DNA of 6,261 nt from an uncultured Prevotella sp. (GCA_900318855.1 ONMG01000047.1:1-6261), one strand, 5' to 3'. Positions 1 through 6,131 are shown, counted from the first letter of the stretch. Translations and numbers: made by a program. Notes: generated by a model from the sequence alone, not told the origin.

Positions 1-110
1 ATTTGGCCAGATCACTAAAAACACGACAATCATTCTTATCTATATGGGAAAAATTAAAGGATTTCTCTTTGCCGTACGACATAGAGATATCCTAATGACC
101 GATTTGGGTT

Positions 111-118
111 TATCTTTG
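111..118 (+). promoter_or_regulatory. Candidate Bacteroidetes -7 promoter box for the kinase gene
   Basis: The octamer TATCTTTG fits the Bacteroidetes primary sigma factor -7 consensus TAnnTTTG. It would start transcription around 123-127 and leave a leader of about 70-75 nt before the kinase ATG at 199. No convincing TTTG -33 element lies about 20 bp upstream (the nearest TTTG copies are at 68-71 and 103-106), so the call rests on the -7 box and its position. Confidence 0.5.
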
Positions 119-198
119 CGGCGAGACAGAATAAGATATTCATGGCTTCGCATCCATGCTTTGACATTGAGGATGGATGGGCGTGAACAAATAAGATT

Positions 199-1473
199 AT
201 GACATCACAAGACGCAGAATCATTCTTTTCAGACGTACAGTCCTTGCCGGCTGATAATGACATATTCTCCATGCTTACCTGCATATACAAGTCGCAACAA
301 GGCTTCTCAGAATTATGGAAAGCCAGACATAAGGGCAAGTGGGTGGTATTGAAGTGTGTGAGGAAAGAATATGCCAGCAGTGTACTCGCCAAGGAAATGC
401 TTGCCAAGGAATACCAAACGGGTTATCCTCTTCAGCACCCAAATATTGTCACGATGCTCGATTTTACGCAGGTGCCCCCACTCGGTGATTGCATTGTAGA
501 GGAATACGTAGACGGCATGACGCTCGCTGAATTCATCAGGAAAGGTCAGGCTGCTGATTCCGACATCAAGCGTATCCTCATGCAGACCGTCGGTGCTGTC
601 GGCTATCTGCATCAACGGCAGTTGATTCATCACGATTTGAAGCCTGCCAACATCATCATTACGCATAATGGGGGAAACGTGAAGCTGATTGACTTCGGGC
701 TGAGCCGCACCGATGACGATGCCTCGCCGCAGCCTGTCGCCGGCACGGTGCATTATGTGGCCACGGAGATGATGGAAGGCAAGCAATCCGACTGCCGGGC
801 AGACATCTATTCGTTGGGAGTCATCATCCAGGACCTGGTGCCTCTATGCAGCAAGTCGTTCGGCAAGCGTCTGCAGCGCATCGCCCGACGGTGTATCGCC
901 ACCCTACCCGACGACCGCTATCAGCATGCCGACGACCTGCTCGACGACCTGAGTAAGAGCCAAGACCATGCTGGCAAGAGGCTGTGGCCCTGGCTGGCCA
1001 TCGCCTTCGCCGCGTGCCTAGTCTTTGTCATCGCCGGGAAGCCATGGGCATCGTCCAACGCTCCGTCAACGCCAAAGAAAGATGCTGAGGAGATGACCAC
1101 CAAGGTTCAATCGCGTTCAGACATAGCTCCCGAAGAAAAAGGCAGCCCCCGGCAACAAGACGCTCCTCGCCCACTGACGACAACCCAACCGACCACGGAA
1201 AGCAAAGCAAAAAAGGAAAAGGCCGAAACAGAAGAAGCCAGCCGACCGGAAGTCTATGTGGACAAGACCGACACCCGGGTGCGCCGTCTTCACGACTACA
1301 CCGTCGCCGTGACGCGCCGCGCCCTGGCTGCCTATGGTGACATCACGCCGCAGACGCTCGACAGCATCAACACCGAGATCGACCGTGTCGCCAGCAAGGG
1401 CACACCAGACAACATAAAACTCCGGCTCACCATGCAGGCTGTGGTCAACCAGATGGTGAGCCGGAGGAGATAG
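199..1473 (+). CDS. Membrane-anchored Ser/Thr protein kinase with extracytoplasmic C-terminal region
   Basis: A Hanks-type kinase expected to transfer ATP gamma-phosphate to Ser/Thr of unknown partners. The 424-residue protein has a kinase domain at about 28-250: a degenerate glycine loop (QQGFSELWKA, 33-42), likely ATP-binding Lys52, candidate helix-C Glu71, catalytic loop HHDLKPAN (144-151; Asp146, Asn151), DFG at 165-167 and the helix-F Asp202 in ADIYSLG. All core catalytic residues are present, so activity is likely. Two departures: the HRD Arg is His145 (non-RD type), and the APE motif reads ATE (188-190). One hydrophobic helix (about 262-280) follows, then a K/E/T/P-rich linker (about 285-350) and a helical, Arg-rich tail (about 351-424) that should lie outside the cytoplasm. 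The ATG at 199 follows an A-rich stretch rather than a Shine-Dalgarno, normal for this phylum. The gene converges on the zinc-ribbon operon. Substrate and ligand are unknown. Confidence 0.93.
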   Translation: MTSQDAESFFSDVQSLPADNDIFSMLTCIYKSQQGFSELWKARHKGKWVVLKCVRKEYASSVLAKEMLAKEYQTGYPLQHPNIVTMLDFTQVPPLGDCIVEEYVDGMTLAEFIRKGQAADSDIKRILMQTVGAVGYLHQRQLIHHDLKPANIIITHNGGNVKLIDFGLSRTDDDASPQPVAGTVHYVATEMMEGKQSDCRADIYSLGVIIQDLVPLCSKSFGKRLQRIARRCIATLPDDRYQHADDLLDDLSKSQDHAGKRLWPWLAIAFAACLVFVIAGKPWASSNAPSTPKKDAEEMTTKVQSRSDIAPEEKGSPRQQDAPRPLTTTQPTTESKAKKEKAETEEASRPEVYVDKTDTRVRRLHDYTVAVTRRALAAYGDITPQTLDSINTEIDRVASKGTPDNIKLRLTMQAVVNQMVSRRR

Positions 1474-1493
1474 TTTCTGATGATGTTACCGCA

Positions 1494-2396
1494 TCACTCC
1501 ACCGCTTTAACTATTTGATCATAACACAGCAACGTCGCGACAAGAAGCACAATCAGGAAGAAGAGGCTTAAGTCGCCTGATGAATAGCTTACATAGATGT
1601 AAATTACGCCCACAAGTTGGACGAGCATATAGATAATGAACCAGGTGCCCAGCGTCTTGAGAGACCCGTCATAGTTTTTTCTGAGAGTTGCGCCTACGAT
1701 GGTCAGCATTACTAACACGGCGAGGCCCGATACGATGCTAAGCATATACTGGTCCGTTAAGCTCAATAGCAGATTGACAGCCTGCAGGACTATCAGAGTG
1801 ATGAGCTGTCCCGACATGGGCTTATAGCATTTCTTGAGCTTGGAGTAAATGACGGCAAAGCAGAAGAGCAGACCTCCCTCGCTCATCAGCGTGGCAAGCC
1901 AATCAGGTATTACTTCAAGTGCATAGATGAAATGACCAGCCGCCCCCGCGTTCTCCACGCCAAACTCATTCGTTCCGGTAAACGACTTATAATAATCTAC
2001 CATCCCGACGGCTTCTCCAAATATCATTAGAAAGACCAGGAAAAAGCATCCCCAACTATAGTAGCTGCCAAAGCCTTTATGAAACCTGAAGATATTGTCC
2101 GGCCGCCGGAGATTGTCGCCGTCGGCAGTCAATTCGGGTTGACCGGCCTCTGCCTTTTCAGAAGTTTCTCCACCGGGCATCGGGGTGGCTGGGGCATCGG
2201 AGGTTACCTCCTCCGGCAAAGGTTCCTGGCAATACGGGCATACCTTGCTCCGCTTGTCAACTTTCTCACCGCATGCAGGACACTCCGTCATGAGGTCGTC
2301 ATCACCGTCAATCCACATCCCGCAGTGACGGCATTTCCTGGCCATAGCCATAATCTCATGTCCACAATAAGGACACTTCTTCAATTTATCTTCCAT
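1494..2396 (-). CDS. Double zinc-ribbon, multi-pass membrane protein
   Basis: A 300-residue protein without a known function. Residues 1-60 form two zinc ribbons, with CxxC pairs at Cys8/11 and Cys22/25, then Cys39/42 and Cys53/56; these should bind two Zn ions in the cytoplasm and are typical protein-contact modules. A charged, Pro/Glu-rich linker (about 60-100) leads into a hydrophobic region with about five or six possible transmembrane helices (around 113-133, 166-185, 197-216, 218-237, 249-271 and 276-293). It is the second gene of a minus-strand pair, 23 bp after the stop of its paralogue, so co-transcription is likely. The ATG at 2396 gives an N-terminus that aligns from residue 1 with the neighbour. 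There is no Shine-Dalgarno, only an A-rich stretch. The membrane part resembles no enzyme or transporter that I recognise. The stop lies 20 bp from the convergent kinase stop. Confidence 0.88.
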   Translation of the reverse strand: MEDKLKKCPYCGHEIMAMARKCRHCGMWIDGDDDLMTECPACGEKVDKRSKVCPYCQEPLPEEVTSDAPATPMPGGETSEKAEAGQPELTADGDNLRRPDNIFRFHKGFGSYYSWGCFFLVFLMIFGEAVGMVDYYKSFTGTNEFGVENAGAAGHFIYALEVIPDWLATLMSEGGLLFCFAVIYSKLKKCYKPMSGQLITLIVLQAVNLLLSLTDQYMLSIVSGLAVLVMLTIVGATLRKNYDGSLKTLGTWFIIYMLVQLVGVIYIYVSYSSGDLSLFFLIVLLVATLLCYDQIVKAVE

Positions 2397-2419
2397 ATTA
2401 TGTATTTTGTATAAATCTT

Positions 2420-3490
2420 CTATTGCATGGAGGCATCAATAAAACTCTTGGGGAAACGCTCCACGCCCGATACATAGGTATATCCGCCCGCAGAATACTC
2501 TTGCTCAAAATGTTCGCGGCCATATTCCACGTAGTCGCCACCCAAGTCGGCCTTGCCGTTCCATGTATAGTGTTGGTCATGCACCCGATAGTTGAGTTCA
2601 GCCTCACTCTGCGCCGTCTCTTCGTTTGTAGCAGTAGCCTTTGCCACGGTGATGCCGTCGTCGTCCATGATGATGCCTGCGCAGTCGGTGATGAACCGCA
2701 GTTCGCCCGTTTCTATGTTATAACGTTGCAGCTGATACTCCGTCATCCATCCACTGCCGTTGGCCATCACATTGGTCACGACAAAGAGAAACTTGCCGTC
2801 GGGCGACACCTGATAGCCAAAGGGGACGGTGGGATAGTCTTCTCCGTCGCCATACCGGTCATAGTAGCATTTCTTAAAAACCTGCTCGGCCAGTTCCAGC
2901 ACCTGGTCGCTGCTTTCCGCCGCTGACGGGTCAGCTGTCGCGGTATCATCGTCACATGAGACAGTGTCAGAGTCCACCATTGTTGTATCAGGCGCAGCCC
3001 CTTGGGGCTTTCCTTTCCCGAAGTAGCCCCACACGGCAGAACCTGCCAGCAAAACCAGCACAGCAACTACAGCAATCATGTTCATGTTGAGCGTTGACTT
3101 GTTCTCGTCCTGCCCGTCCTGGCTCGCGGGCGTAGTATCGGCAGGAGTATCTGCACCGTCGGCGTTCCCGGCAGAGGAAACCATACCGGCAGTGTTCCCG
3201 GCAGAAGAAGTCGCGTTGGTAGTGCCCGCTGCAGATACCGTATCGACAGTATCCTCAGCACGAGCCGGGCTTGTGCCGTTATCAGCTGGGGAATCTGACT
3301 CATGAGCTGAAATTGGCTCACTGCAATAGGGACACGTCTTGCTCCTTTTGTCTATTCTCTCCCCACACGACGGGCATCTCATCAAATGCGCGTCATCGCC
3401 GGAAATCCACATTCCGCAGTAACGGCACTTATTGGCCACACTCAAAATTTCCTTACCACAATACGGACACCGTTTCAGTTTTCTTTCCAT
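2420..3490 (-). CDS. Double zinc-ribbon protein with one membrane helix and an extracytoplasmic domain
   Basis: A 356-residue protein of unknown role and first gene of the minus-strand pair. Two zinc ribbons occupy residues 1-60, with cysteines at 8, 11, 22, 25, 39, 42, 53 and 56, exactly the positions in the downstream paralogue. A long Ala/Ser/Thr/Asp-rich linker (about 62-135) contains short internal repeats. One transmembrane helix (about 137-157) is followed by a second acidic linker and a folded-looking domain (about 195-356). That domain contains SPDGKFLFVVT (229-239) and an IETGEL turn (259-264), which recall a beta-propeller blade, but one unit is too little to call a propeller. No signal peptide is visible; the ribbons should be cytoplasmic and the C-terminus outside. 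An in-frame ATG two codons upstream (3496) is an alternative start; I chose 3490 because it aligns residue-for-residue with the paralogue. I see no promoter box upstream. Confidence 0.88.
   Translation of the reverse strand: MERKLKRCPYCGKEILSVANKCRYCGMWISGDDAHLMRCPSCGERIDKRSKTCPYCSEPISAHESDSPADNGTSPARAEDTVDTVSAAGTTNATSSAGNTAGMVSSAGNADGADTPADTTPASQDGQDENKSTLNMNMIAVVAVLVLLAGSAVWGYFGKGKPQGAAPDTTMVDSDTVSCDDDTATADPSAAESSDQVLELAEQVFKKCYYDRYGDGEDYPTVPFGYQVSPDGKFLFVVTNVMANGSGWMTEYQLQRYNIETGELRFITDCAGIIMDDDGITVAKATATNEETAQSEAELNYRVHDQHYTWNGKADLGGDYVEYGREHFEQEYSAGGYTYVSGVERFPKSFIDASMQ
3158..3223 (-). repeat. Short tandem repeat inside the zinc-ribbon protein linker
   Basis: Two adjacent 30-bp units (3164-3193 and 3194-3223 on the + strand) both begin with GTTCCCGGCAGA, and 21 of 30 positions match by my count. 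They encode the ten-residue units SSAGNTAGMV and SSAGNADGAD, preceded by a shorter degenerate SAAGTTNAT unit. The period is a multiple of three, so gain or loss of a unit would change linker length without breaking the frame. Confidence 0.6.
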
Positions 3491-3496
3491 ATACAT

Positions 3497-3694
3497 TAAG
3501 ATTTGTTTCTTGTAGTATTCCCTTCTTTTCGGCTGGGCTTAGCTTTTGCTTGAGAATGTGATTCAGAACAACGAATGTGAGCTCGCATCCTCCTTCTGCG
3601 CCAGCAACGTTATTTCTCAAAGCAGACTTGGCTGCGCACTATCTACTGCCCAAGCGACCTCTGATGCCACAGCCCGCAAGGAAAGAACAGGCCT
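3497..3694. other. Non-coding gap upstream of the zinc-ribbon operon, possibly a gene remnant
   Basis: No intact gene lies here. The promoter of the zinc-ribbon operon should be in this stretch, because a strong terminator closes off the gene upstream, but I find no TAnnTTTG box on the minus strand. One minus-strand frame stays open for 61 codons (3638 down to 3456) without an ATG start and overlaps the first codons of the zinc-ribbon gene in another frame. Its translation, with segments such as NNVAGAEGGCELTFVVLNHI and KQKLSPAEKKG, looks protein-like, so a decayed gene end or repeated sequence is possible. Confidence 0.35.
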
Positions 3695-3742
3695 AAAAAT
3701 CAGAAGCTGATTTTTCTCCTGCCCTCGGATGGGCAGGAGAAA
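3695..3742 (-). terminator. Double-hairpin terminator of the Sel1-repeat gene
   Basis: About 30 bp past the Sel1-gene stop, the minus strand first meets a perfect 12-bp GC-containing stem (3713-3724 pairing with 3731-3742, loop of 6). Directly after it comes a 9-bp stem, AAAAATCAG with CTGATTTTT (3695-3703 with 3707-3715, loop of 3), which ends in a T run on either strand. The two stems share 3713-3715, so only one can form completely at a time. The second hairpin is symmetric enough to stop transcription from both sides. It also separates the Sel1 gene from the zinc-ribbon operon. Confidence 0.85.
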
Positions 3743-3772
3743 GCGTTAGACCATCCGTACAGTTCCAAAAAA

Positions 3773-4981
3773 TCAATCGTCCCAACGGTCTGATTTCAGC
3801 TTGAAAGAGGGGTCGTTTGGCAAGACGTCGGCTTTCCATTTAATATTGAAGTTACCCGACTGTACGGCAGTGAATTTCAGCGAATGGGTGTAATTGCCAT
3901 TATTGTCAATGAAAATCAACTTGAAACTAACGGGTGAGAGCCTTTCGACCTTATAAAGATTCAGTTCATCCATATATTGTCTCTTGAGTTTCCCTATCCA
4001 CTCATCGCCTTTTGTATCCACATTGCTTAACAGGGCGTTGAAAACGCCGAGGGCGGCCCGCTGCGAGGCCAAGTTGGCCCTGCTGCGCTGGTAGGAGTTC
4101 CGGGCATTTCTCTCCGCCCGCTCAGTCTTCAGATAGTTGACATAAGCCTTTGCGGGGTCTTGCTTCCGCTTGGCCACAGGGCCAAGGCCCAGTTCGCCAC
4201 GGATATACTGCTGGGTCTTGGCTCCGGCCGACTTGATGCTGTACTTGTTTTGCGCATAGTCCTGCCTGAGCAGGGCATAGAGCATTAAATCTGTCATCTC
4301 AGAGGTACCCATGGCATAGGGATTCATGTAGGCTATCTTCAGCATTCCCTGTGCGTCAAAGCATCCCTTTTCCTTGTCACGGGTATAATAATGGTGCGTG
4401 CTGCCTACGTAAATGCCATTTCCTTGCGGCTGCCAGTCCTCGGTTTTCATCCATTCATAGCCTTTCAGCGAATTGTTCACGATGACCCCCGGCGTATAAG
4501 TCCCCTGTCGTTCCGGGGCTTCCTGCCTGTCATCGCCACTTCCTTCCGAAGAGTTGTATGATGGCTCATCGAGAGCAGGAGACAAGTCGTGGCGGCCGGG
4601 GCGGAATGTATAGGTAGCCCCTATTGTCATGTCTGATTTGCAGGCCGCAACGAAGTCATGCGCCTCAGGCATCCCCTGCGCTTCGGCTTTCTGAAACCAT
4701 TTTAAGGCGTCTGCGTGGTTTTCATCCACGCCCATACCATAATAATACATCCAGCCTAAATAGTAAGATGCGGCAGCATAGCCTTTCGCGCTTGCCTTCT
4801 CAAACCACGGTTTTGCCGCAGCGTAATCGGCTTTGGACGGACTGTTGGCATAGCTCCAGCCCATAAAATACTGGGAATAAACATCTCCCGACTCGGCTTT
4901 CGCCTGAATTTCTTGAAGAGTCTGCGCTCCTACATGCAGGCAGAAAAGGCTCGCTGTAAGAAATAGAAGTAATTTTCTCAT
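3773..4981 (-). CDS. Exported Sel1-repeat protein with uncharacterised C-terminal domain
   Basis: A 402-residue protein that starts with a Sec signal peptide: MRK, a hydrophobic core at 4-16, and a likely signal peptidase I site at HVGA|Q (after residue 19). It should therefore be periplasmic or surface-exposed. Two Sel1-type helical repeats follow (about 27-64 and 65-102). The first carries SQYFMGWSYA, and the second carries ASYYLGWMYYYGMGV and ALKWFQKAEAQG. This alpha/alpha repeat normally serves protein-protein contact. A Ser/Asp/Glu-rich linker (about 138-160) leads into about 240 residues that I do not recognise. They include an aromatic-rich segment around 172-200 (GYEWMKTEDW, YVGSTHHYY), a basic helical stretch at about 270-312, and a beta-looking end (about 345-385). 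It is transcribed divergently from the regulator-like gene at 5213 and ends at a strong terminator. An A-rich, Shine-Dalgarno-free leader precedes the ATG at 4981. The binding partner is unknown. Confidence 0.9.
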   Translation of the reverse strand: MRKLLLFLTASLFCLHVGAQTLQEIQAKAESGDVYSQYFMGWSYANSPSKADYAAAKPWFEKASAKGYAAASYYLGWMYYYGMGVDENHADALKWFQKAEAQGMPEAHDFVAACKSDMTIGATYTFRPGRHDLSPALDEPSYNSSEGSGDDRQEAPERQGTYTPGVIVNNSLKGYEWMKTEDWQPQGNGIYVGSTHHYYTRDKEKGCFDAQGMLKIAYMNPYAMGTSEMTDLMLYALLRQDYAQNKYSIKSAGAKTQQYIRGELGLGPVAKRKQDPAKAYVNYLKTERAERNARNSYQRSRANLASQRAALGVFNALLSNVDTKGDEWIGKLKRQYMDELNLYKVERLSPVSFKLIFIDNNGNYTHSLKFTAVQSGNFNIKWKADVLPNDPSFKLKSDRWDD

Positions 4982-5092
4982 CTTTAGTAAATATTAAAGT
5001 GTTAATCGTTCCCTTTATTCTGTTTCCGGCGACCGTGAGTTACAGTGCTTCCCGACATCTTCACGCGGCAACCGCAATGTTTAAGATTGTTG

Positions 5093-5127
5093 CAAAGATA
5101 GTTCAAATTATGCAGGGCAAAAACAAA
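5093..5127 (-). promoter_or_regulatory. Candidate Bacteroidetes promoter for the Sel1-repeat gene
   Basis: On the minus strand, 5100-5093 reads TATCTTTG, an exact TAnnTTTG -7 box. TTTG sequences lie 17 bp (5121-5118) and 23 bp (5127-5124) upstream, bracketing the usual spacing to a -33 element. Transcription would begin near 5085-5088 and leave a leader of about 105 nt before the ATG at 4981. Confidence 0.65.
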
Positions 5128-5186
5128 ATATTGGTTCAAGTTAATTCACGCCTACCGTTAACCTATACATATTGTCAGTTTTTTAC

Positions 5187-5194
5187 TACTTTTG
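5187..5194 (+). promoter_or_regulatory. Candidate -7 promoter box for the regulator-like gene
   Basis: TACTTTTG fits TAnnTTTG. It sits so close to the gene that the transcript would begin about 5199-5202, giving a leader of roughly 11-14 nt before the ATG at 5213. The in-frame TTG at 5192 lies inside this box and so cannot be the start codon if the promoter is real. I see no good -33 element. Confidence 0.55.
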
Positions 5195-5212
5195 CATAAA
5201 AAAAATGAGCAC

Positions 5213-5773
5213 ATGAACAAAACCATTACATATCTGTTAAGAAAGGTGGAAGCCAAATACGGACAACGGCCCCAGACACCCGGCATGTTCGACATGCTGG
5301 CCCTTGACATTAAGAAGACGTGCGGACAGCCTATCAGTGCCTCTACGCTGAAGCGGGTGTGGGGGTATGTTCAGTCCACGCACGAGCCGTCGCTCGAGAC
5401 GTTGTCCTTGCTGGCACGATATGTAGACAGTCATGACTGGAACGAGTTCCGGCAGACGTGCAGTGAATCCGGGTTTATCAACCGGCCCGTCATCACCGCC
5501 GATCTCATACCCATGGGGCAGCTCCTGCGACTGTCCTGGCAGCCTGACCATCACTGCGTGGTGGAGCACCAAGGCGACGGACTCTTTTTAGTGAAGCACT
5601 CAGAAGGCAGCAAACTCTCCGTAGGAGATACTTTCCATTCCGAGATTATGGGCGTGGGCTTGCCGCTATATGCCCATGACCTCGTTCACAACGGCATCAA
5701 GCACAAGCTCTATGTTGCCGGGGCTCACAGCGGGCTACAGGATATTGTAAAAATAGGCAGGTGGGAGGAATAG
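5213..5773 (+). CDS. Small regulator-like protein with N-terminal helix-turn-helix-like domain
   Basis: A 186-residue cytoplasmic protein with no signal peptide or membrane helix. The N-terminal part (about 25-80) holds the pattern FDMLALDIKKTCG-ISASTLKRVWGYV followed by PSLETLSLLARYVDSHDWNEF. The ISxSTLKRxWGY segment (41-52) looks like the recognition part of a helix-turn-helix. I remember this arrangement from small uncharacterised proteins of Bacteroides and Prevotella. The second half (about 92-183) looks beta-rich, with LRLSWQPD, FLVKHSEGSKLSVGDTF and HKLYVAG, and may be a ligand- or partner-binding domain. DNA binding is inferred. The ATG at 5213 is preferred over the in-frame TTG at 5192, which lies in the promoter box. 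It is divergent from the Sel1 gene, a common arrangement for a regulator and its target. No clear hairpin terminator follows. Confidence 0.85.
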   Translation: MNKTITYLLRKVEAKYGQRPQTPGMFDMLALDIKKTCGQPISASTLKRVWGYVQSTHEPSLETLSLLARYVDSHDWNEFRQTCSESGFINRPVITADLIPMGQLLRLSWQPDHHCVVEHQGDGLFLVKHSEGSKLSVGDTFHSEIMGVGLPLYAHDLVHNGIKHKLYVAGAHSGLQDIVKIGRWEE

Positions 5774-5967
5774 ACTGGTAAAAAGAGAAGTCACAACCAA
5801 GAAACTTAATGCCCTTATGCCTGGATAAATAATCAAATCCATTGAAATGCCTTTATCTTCATTTAGTTTCCGTCTGTGTATGCGCCCAGCCCGGTAACTT
5901 GATAATCCGACAAAGACCTCCTTTGGGCATGCGCTCCCAAATATTCAAGCCTAAAATGAGCTTTTAC

Positions 5968-6033
5968 CTGTTTTCGTCATAGAGACACCCAAGTCAAAGG
6001 CCAGCGTTGCCCCTGTATTTGTCATAGGGACAC
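5968..6033 (+). repeat. Pair of 21-bp direct repeats
   Basis: Copies at 5968-5988 and 6013-6033 match at 18 of 21 positions. The shared core is GTCATAGrGACAC, preceded by CTGTwTTy. The start-to-start distance is 45 bp. Function is not evident. The GAGACAC part resembles the repeated word at 6192-6256. Confidence 0.6.
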
Positions 6034-6040
6034 ACGTCTT

Positions 6041-6131
6041 ACAAAGCCATGTAGGAGGCGACGCGTCTCGCGTCGCGATAATCTCTTGCGATGTTATATG
6101 GCTTTGTGACGCAGGACGAGTCACCTCCTAC
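6041..6131. repeat. Inverted pair of REP-like hairpin elements
   Basis: Positions 6051-6076 and the reverse complement of 6106-6131 match at 21 of 26 positions. Each copy begins GTAGGAGG and contains a hairpin. The left one is perfect (GCGACGCG-TCT-CGCGTCGC, 6058-6076); the right one has the same 8-bp stem with one mismatch and one G-T pair. A C-G pair on the left is a T-A pair on the right, so pairing is kept. A GTAG tetranucleotide at the foot of a short palindrome is the described signature of REP elements mobilised by RAYT transposases; no such gene is in the window. A further perfect 10-bp inverted repeat, ACAAAGCCAT (6041-6050) with ATGGCTTTGT (6098-6107), encloses the left hairpin. Confidence 0.65.

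Noticed and set aside
313..786. 157-codon open frame on the minus strand within the kinase gene
   Set aside because: It lies antisense to the conserved kinase motifs and its translation has no recognisable domain; it is a shadow of the coding strand.
1481..1496. Hairpin TGATG-TTACCG-CATCA between the convergent genes as a shared terminator
   Set aside because: The stem is only 5 bp, overlaps a stop codon and has no T run on either side.
2079..2414. 111-codon + strand frame over the zinc-ribbon gene
   Set aside because: It is antisense to the conserved CxxC motifs of the real gene and has no domain of its own.
3078..3305. + strand frame rich in Ala/Val/Ser repeats
   Set aside because: It is the antisense reading of the low-complexity linker repeats.
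4999..5199. 66-codon + strand frame between the divergent genes
   Set aside because: It starts at a GTG and covers both candidate promoters, and its translation looks like no protein family.
5192..5212. TTG-initiated extension of the regulator-like protein by seven residues
   Set aside because: The TTG is part of the TACTTTTG -7 box, and an ATG follows at 5213 with a normal A-rich approach.
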